Positions 59,146-64,000 of a DNA stretch of 64,000 nucleotides are shown here, in pieces; position 1 is the stretch's first letter, and each line of letters begins with the position of its first letter. Under the pieces are notes generated by a model that saw only the letters and a program-made list of their open reading frames with translations, was not told where the DNA came from and made no database searches. Position numbers and translations under genes: made by a program. This DNA comes from Chitinophaga nivalis (GTDB taxonomy: Bacteria > Bacteroidota > Bacteroidia > Chitinophagales > Chitinophagaceae), in NCBI RefSeq assembly GCF_025989125.1, contig NZ_JAPDNR010000001.1:8420087-8484086 (forward strand), in the 5' to 3' direction.

Positions 59146-60763
59146 TGCACGACATATCAGACGCAAACACACCATATTAACGTTACTGTTGATCCTCGCG
59201 GGAACAGCCATACGGGCCCAGTCGGCTACGTGGCTGCACCCCAATAGCAGTATTGGCATCTTCAGCGCCGATACCATCAGTATATTCGGCGATATGGTGA
59301 ATGAAGGCAACATGCTCTCCCGCAGCGGCAGTGTGGTCAACTTCTACGGCTTACGATGGCGCAACGGCAACGAAGCCACTATCCGCGATGAAAGCACCGA
59401 CGGCTACAGTGCCAACGGCGGCCTGTTTCGATTTATGTCCAATAAACCGGCACGTCCCCAGTATATCAGCGGCGGCTACAGTGCGGCGATGAACAGCGGT
59501 CCGGGTTTCCCCAATCTGAGTCTGGAAAACAAATCCGGTATTTACCTCGATGACCTGAGCGACCTGAAAGTTTCCCAGGCATTAAGTTTCAGCGCCGGCC
59601 ACCTGTTTCTGAATGGCTGGAACCTCATCATCGGACATCATACGCCCGGGGCTATACGTAATTATTCCGGCAGTAATTTCATCGTCACCGGCGGCGGTTT
59701 CGTTTACCGGAACAATATTGCAGCGGCAGATAAAACCGTGGTATTCCCCGTAGGTACCCGCATTGAAAGCTATACACCAGCAGCTGTCATCAACAACGGT
59801 GACCCTGTAAATATTCGTGTAGGCGTTGCTGATAGTGTGCGGCAATTCCTTACATCCGGCAGAAATCTTTTCCTTACCAGCAACAACAAAACCTGGCAGG
59901 TAGATTTTTCGCGGGCAGATGCGGATGTTACCTTAAAACTTGTTCATCGCTTATCCGATGAAGGCCCTGTATATGAAGCGAATCGGGCGGCGGCTTACCT
60001 GGCAAGATTTACCGGCAGTGGTTGGGATGTAGCCACCGAACGCAGCACACCGGTAACACCCGATTTTCCGATCGGGTCGTCCGACGGCGAAGCCGCCATG
60101 GTACAACGCACCTTCTCCCACCTGGGCGCTACCAACTATTTTACCAGCCTGGTGGCAGACACGTCTAAACGGCCACCAGGTACCATCCTGGACTACTTCC
60201 AGGCAGTACGCAGCGCTACGTGGGCAGACAGCATCCTGCTGCACTGGATTACCGGCCGGGAATATTTCTGCGCCGGCTTTACCATTGAACGTAAATTTGC
60301 CGGCGGTGCCACATTCGACTCCATCGGCTATGTACGCAGCAGCGCCCCCGGTGGCATCAGCTTTTATCCACGTGGATACCATGCCGCCGATCTGGTACAT
60401 AACGACGGCTTTATTTTCTATCGCCTGAAAGTAAGCATGACAGACGGCACTTTCTTTTACGGACCGATACGGATCGTGAAAGGCAAAAACACCCGGGGAG
60501 ATATTGTGGTGTTCCCGAATCCGATACAACGAGGTGGTATCCTGCATATCTATTATGGCGCCAGTCAGCACGTGAAAGCCATTGCGCTGATAGATGTGCC
60601 TGGCCGGAGAATTACCTGGCAGCAGTTCCGGCAACCGTTGCTAAACCGCAACTACTACGAAATGAAGATACCGGATAACCTGGCTAAGGGTATCTACTTC
60701 CTGCAATTCCTCGATGAAACCGATCAGACCATTCATACCGAGAAAATTATCCTGACCGACTGA
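59135..60763 (+). CDS. T9SS C-terminal-sorted surface protein
   Basis: A 542-residue exported protein. The listed TTG start at 59135 overlaps the previous gene by 11 bases; no ATG precedes the signal peptide (KHTILTLLLILAGTAIRAQS). The body is beta-rich with no recognised enzyme motif. The last 85 residues form a type A T9SS sorting domain: DIVVFPNPIQRGGILHIYY, ending YEMKIPDNLAKGIYFLQFLD and IHTEKIIL. This domain sends proteins through the type IX system to the cell surface. It is the last of three surface genes and may anchor or cap the fibre proteins encoded before it; that is inference. Confidence 0.82.
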   Translation: MVINARHIRRKHTILTLLLILAGTAIRAQSATWLHPNSSIGIFSADTISIFGDMVNEGNMLSRSGSVVNFYGLRWRNGNEATIRDESTDGYSANGGLFRFMSNKPARPQYISGGYSAAMNSGPGFPNLSLENKSGIYLDDLSDLKVSQALSFSAGHLFLNGWNLIIGHHTPGAIRNYSGSNFIVTGGGFVYRNNIAAADKTVVFPVGTRIESYTPAAVINNGDPVNIRVGVADSVRQFLTSGRNLFLTSNNKTWQVDFSRADADVTLKLVHRLSDEGPVYEANRAAAYLARFTGSGWDVATERSTPVTPDFPIGSSDGEAAMVQRTFSHLGATNYFTSLVADTSKRPPGTILDYFQAVRSATWADSILLHWITGREYFCAGFTIERKFAGGATFDSIGYVRSSAPGGISFYPRGYHAADLVHNDGFIFYRLKVSMTDGTFFYGPIRIVKGKNTRGDIVVFPNPIQRGGILHIYYGASQHVKAIALIDVPGRRITWQQFRQPLLNRNYYEMKIPDNLAKGIYFLQFLDETDQTIHTEKIILTD

Positions 60764-60818
60764 CCTTAAAATCAGCTTAAACTCTTTACCAACAAAGGAT
60801 ATACTAGGAAAGTTAATG

Positions 60819-60826
60819 TAGCTTTG
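60819..60826 (+). promoter_or_regulatory. -7 element of the mprF gene
   Basis: TAGCTTTG fits TAnnTTTG and is followed within 8 bases by the TTG start at 60834. Either the transcript is almost leaderless or translation starts at the second TTG at 60858. Confidence 0.45.
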
Positions 60827-60833
60827 CGGGTTA

Positions 60834-63437
60834 TTGCTATCAAAAACCAATAAACCTTTGGGAAAGAAATTTTTAACTGTCGCATTTCTACGTAAACTTC
60901 ATTTAAAGGAATTACTGGCTGTCCTGTTTATTCTGCTGGCCATCTATTTTTTTCGCTCACAACGTCATGAATTATATGCCCTGATACCAGCTATTAAAAA
61001 AGCAGACCGTGGCTGGGTGTTATCCGGGATTGTTATTACGTTTGCCTACATCTTATTACAGGCACTCATGTATGTATTCAGTTTCCGGTCGGTGGGCGCC
61101 CGGCTGGATACGTTAAAAAGTACAGAGCTGTTTCTGAAACGCAACCTGTTGTCTGTATTCCTGCCAGCAGGCGGCATCAGCTCACTGGCTTATCTGCCAC
61201 AAAGCCTGCGCCGCACTTCCCTGCATAAACAACAAATTCACCAGGCTTCCGGTATTTATGGTTTCACTGGCATTTTATCCGTTTTTCTGGCGGGCATCCC
61301 TGTGGTATTATATGCCATGCTGCATACCGGTTCCATGAAAGATGCCATCTGGGGCCTGACCGCTATCTGCTTATTGTTGCTGGGCGTGGTATGGCTGGTG
61401 CGTTCTATGCAATCCAAAGGCAAAGCCTATCAGCTGCTGGCAAAATACTTTCCGGCTGCTGCTGCCCAGGCAGATGAAATTTTTGCTTTTCACCTGTCTG
61501 TTCCTGCCTTTATGAATACCGTCGTCGCTTCCGTATTGATAGAAGTAGCGGGAGTAGCCCATCTTTATCTCAGTATGCTGGCTGCAGGGGTGGCCCCTTC
61601 GCTCGAAGCGGCTTGTGTAGGGTATATTGTAGCCACTATTTTTCTCATCATTTCTCCGTTTTTACGCGGGCTTGGCGCCATCGAATTATCATTGGCCTAC
61701 CTGCTCAGTAACTATGGTTATTCTACCTTGGAAGCACTGGAAATCACATTGCTTTTCCGCCTGTTTGAATTCTGGTTGCCACTGGTAGCGGGTATGATCG
61801 CCTTTGCTTTAAAAGGCAAAGAACTGGTATTACGGTTATTGCCTCCCATCCTGATTTTCCTGTTGGGCATGGTGAATATCTTTTCGGTATTAACACCTCC
61901 GCTGGCCAACCGGGTACACCTGTTGCGTGCCTATATCCCTGGCACGTCTATTCATGCAACGAACCTGCTCGTGGTTTTCCTGGGCCTGATCCTGCTGGTT
62001 ACCGCTACGTTTTTGTTCAAGGGTTTACGCAGTGCCTGGATCGTTGCCCTGACGGTATCGGGGCTGTCGGCCATCGGCCATATCAGCAAAGCCCTGGACT
62101 ATGAAGAGGCGACGCTCGCCGTTATCACCAGTGTGATACTGCTGATCACCGCCAGGCAATACCGGGTTAAAAGCAATCCGCAATTGGTGAACATTGGTGT
62201 TGTCACTGCCATGGCCACTTTCGTAGTAGTGCTGATATTTGGCGCCATTGGGTTTTATTTCCTGAATGTGCGGCATTTCGGACTTGATTTTACCTGGCTG
62301 CAATCTTTACGTCATGCGTTTCATTGTTTTATGTTATTGGAAGATGACGGTCTGCGACCCGTTACCCGGTTTGCACGTGAGTTTATGTCCGCCATCCGGG
62401 CATTGGGTGTAGGCGCCTGGGCTTTCCTTTTTTATACGATCATTCGTCCTTACCTGCAGGTGGCCCGTCATAGCAACGTAGCGCTGGAAAAAGCACATTT
62501 TTATCTGAGTCAGTATGGCGATTCACCGATGGATTATTTCAAGGTCGGGCAGGATAAATTATTATTTGTATCCTCCCAGTACGAAGGATTTATTGCTTAC
62601 CGGGTAGCCAGCAGTTTTGCCATTGTACTGGAAGAACCGGTATGTAGTGAAGATCATAAAATGCTGTTGCTGGAAGAGTTTGAAGCGCAATGTAAAAAGA
62701 TGGGATTGCGGCCGGCCTTCTATCGGGTAGATGAAGACAGTACTTATTATTTCAGCCGGCTGAAAAAGAAAAAAATGCTGATCGGGCAGGAAGCGATCAT
62801 GGATATACGTGATTTCACCCTGAGCGGGAAAGATAAAAAATCGTTGCGGAACGGGTTAAACAGCCTGGCCAACAAAGGCTATGTGACTACTTTCCATCCG
62901 GCCCCGCAAACGCCGGATATGATAGCGGAGTTGCGTGCCGTCAGCGATGAGTGGTTGCAGCAATATGAAGTGAAGGAGCTGACTTTTTCGCAGGGTTTAT
63001 TTGATGCGGTAGCCATGCAGCAACAGGATATGATTACCGTCACGGATGCGGAAGGTAAAGTAGCTGCATTTCTGAATATCATTCCGGATTATGCACCAGG
63101 CGAGTGTACCTATGACCTGATCCGCAAGCGATCCGATGCACCGGGTGGTGTCATGGATGCGCTGATCATCCACCTGATTCAGCATGCACAGGCCAAAGAA
63201 CTACAATACCTGAACCTGGGCATGGTACCCATGTCTGGTATCAGCCAGCCACAAAACACGGCGGAAAAGATGGTGAAATATGCCTATGAAAAACTACGTT
63301 TCTTCCGGCACTATCAGGGACTGCGTGAGTTCAAGGCCAAATATGCTACTACCTGGACCAATAAATACCTGGTATATGAGCACGACTTCGATCTGATACA
63401 GCTGCCAGGCGCCTTGAGTAAAGTGATGCAGCCCTGA
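60834..63437 (+). CDS. mprF: bifunctional lysyl-phosphatidylglycerol synthase/flippase (MprF)
   Basis: An 867-residue membrane protein starting at a TTG (60834; 60858 also possible). The first 480 residues hold about a dozen membrane helices (KELLAVLFILLAIYFF, FLAGIPVVLYAML, VSVLIEVAGVAHLYL, ...). The cytoplasmic C-terminal third is the DUF2156/lysyltransferase domain with SMAIVLEE-like and SGKDKKSLRNGLNSL, VMDALIIHLIQHAQ, and YLNLGMVPMSG. MprF adds lysine (or alanine) from aminoacyl-tRNA to phosphatidylglycerol and moves it to the outer leaflet, lowering negative surface charge. Its length is normal. The AcvB/VirJ-like gene follows directly and is functionally matched. Confidence 0.9.
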   Translation: MLSKTNKPLGKKFLTVAFLRKLHLKELLAVLFILLAIYFFRSQRHELYALIPAIKKADRGWVLSGIVITFAYILLQALMYVFSFRSVGARLDTLKSTELFLKRNLLSVFLPAGGISSLAYLPQSLRRTSLHKQQIHQASGIYGFTGILSVFLAGIPVVLYAMLHTGSMKDAIWGLTAICLLLLGVVWLVRSMQSKGKAYQLLAKYFPAAAAQADEIFAFHLSVPAFMNTVVASVLIEVAGVAHLYLSMLAAGVAPSLEAACVGYIVATIFLIISPFLRGLGAIELSLAYLLSNYGYSTLEALEITLLFRLFEFWLPLVAGMIAFALKGKELVLRLLPPILIFLLGMVNIFSVLTPPLANRVHLLRAYIPGTSIHATNLLVVFLGLILLVTATFLFKGLRSAWIVALTVSGLSAIGHISKALDYEEATLAVITSVILLITARQYRVKSNPQLVNIGVVTAMATFVVVLIFGAIGFYFLNVRHFGLDFTWLQSLRHAFHCFMLLEDDGLRPVTRFAREFMSAIRALGVGAWAFLFYTIIRPYLQVARHSNVALEKAHFYLSQYGDSPMDYFKVGQDKLLFVSSQYEGFIAYRVASSFAIVLEEPVCSEDHKMLLLEEFEAQCKKMGLRPAFYRVDEDSTYYFSRLKKKKMLIGQEAIMDIRDFTLSGKDKKSLRNGLNSLANKGYVTTFHPAPQTPDMIAELRAVSDEWLQQYEVKELTFSQGLFDAVAMQQQDMITVTDAEGKVAAFLNIIPDYAPGECTYDLIRKRSDAPGGVMDALIIHLIQHAQAKELQYLNLGMVPMSGISQPQNTAEKMVKYAYEKLRFFRHYQGLREFKAKYATTWTNKYLVYEHDFDLIQLPGALSKVMQP

Positions 63438-63493
63438 TAACGTAAAATATAGTCCGCTATATTTTATATTAAAGAGAGGTGTTAATATTGCAT

Positions 63494-64000
63494 ATGTTGT
63501 TATCCGAAAAAATATGGAAGGCCGGGAAGTTACTGGCAATATTGTTATTCGTAACGGTAACGTTGCCGGCGCAAAATAATCCCGGCAACTTACCGGTACA
63601 GGTAAAGCCACCGCTGACCGGCAGCAGCGGACCCCTGATCCTATATATTACCGGCGATGGCGGGATGAAGAAGTTTTCTGTAAATGTGATCTCCGCTTTT
63701 CAGCAGAAGGGCTATCCGGTGGTAGCTTTAAATGCACTTAAATATTTCTGGAATAAGAAGACGCCCCAACAAGCGGCCACTGATGCCGGCAACCTGATTA
63801 AATACTATCAGCAGCAATGGAACAGTAACCACGGAGTGATACTGGTTGGTTATTCACTGGGCGCCGATGTAATGCCGTTTATTTATAACAGTCTGCCTGC
63901 AGAGATAATCCAGCAGGTACAACAAATTGTATTGCTATCGCCTTCCCGGTTTACGGATATGGAGGTACATGTATCCGATATGCTGGGTAAATCCAATAGC
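63494..64000 (+). CDS. AcvB/VirJ-like hydrolase, incomplete at the window end
   Basis: At least 169 residues, open to the window edge, 56 bases after mprF. After a signal peptide (LLAILLFVTVTLPAQN) the alpha/beta-hydrolase-like domain shows LILYITGDGGMKKFS, GYPVVALNALKYFW and HGVILVGYSLGADVMPFIY, the nucleophile-elbow GYSxGAD of the VirJ/AcvB family. In Agrobacterium AcvB-type proteins hydrolyse lysyl-phosphatidylglycerol in the periplasm and are encoded next to the MprF homologue LpiA. The same arrangement here suggests opposed enzymes that set the lipid's level. The C-terminus is not in the window. Confidence 0.85.
   Translation, partial: MLLSEKIWKAGKLLAILLFVTVTLPAQNNPGNLPVQVKPPLTGSSGPLILYITGDGGMKKFSVNVISAFQQKGYPVVALNALKYFWNKKTPQQAATDAGNLIKYYQQQWNSNHGVILVGYSLGADVMPFIYNSLPAEIIQQVQQIVLLSPSRFTDMEVHVSDMLGKSNS

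Overview
The window reads as a chromosomal segment of a Bacteroidota bacterium, most likely of the Chitinophaga type. The evidence is a SusC/SusD pair, FecR-like and DUF4974-like sequence, a C-terminal type IX secretion sorting domain, DUF6443-type RHS proteins, and several upstream sequences matching the Bacteroidota -7 element TAnnTTTG. No rRNA, tRNA, CRISPR array or complete insertion sequence was seen. The taxonomic call rests on protein families recognised by eye, not on a database search.

Region 1 (1-14.3 kb, all minus strand) is a polymorphic-toxin-like locus. It holds two tandem paralogous RHS proteins (1464 and 1413 aa) with nearly the same core and completely different C-terminal tips. 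Each is followed within 10-12 bases by a small gene in the position expected for an immunity partner. Further small, AT-rich, mostly unrecognised genes lie to the left (0.1-3.9 kb) and between the two RHS genes, including a 48-codon GTG-started gene. Many of these units end in clear hairpin terminators.

Region 2 (14.4-28.4 kb) is mixed housekeeping and accessory genes: a PglD/NeuD-like acyltransferase, two exported amidohydrolase-fold proteins in one operon, a small exported basic protein, glycerate 2-kinase, mannonate dehydratase (uxuA) with a textbook Bacteroidota promoter, a MarR regulator, a LamG plus endonuclease/exonuclease/phosphatase protein, and a divergent pair. That pair is a FecR-like protein and an unusual fusion of an ECF-sigma-like region, an anti-sigma-like segment, a membrane helix and TPR repeats.

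Region 3 (28.5-54.4 kb) is a large polysaccharide utilization locus on the minus strand. susC, susD and a small lipoprotein are followed by GH2, GH95, GH29, GH36-like and alginate-lyase-like enzymes. A second block holds a sulfatase, two more GH29 fucosidases and a GH36-like enzyme gene broken by a single-base frameshift. Three fucosidases of GH29, one of GH95 and a sulfatase point to a fucose-rich, probably sulfated glycan that also contains galactose and uronic acid. Between the blocks, on the plus strand, are an AraC regulator, a small unknown gene and a siderophore-interacting-type flavoprotein; a LuxR-type regulator lies on the minus strand. Three similar palindromes centred on TCGT or TCGA lie in the intergenic regions of this locus and look like LacI-family operators.

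Region 4 (54.4-64 kb, plus strand) starts with 770 bases without a gene that carry four consecutive terminator-like hairpins. It continues with a tetR-uspA pair flanked by two identical palindromic operators, three cell-surface proteins (the last with a T9SS sorting domain), an MprF-type lysyl-phosphatidylglycerol synthase, and the start of an AcvB/VirJ-like hydrolase that runs off the window.
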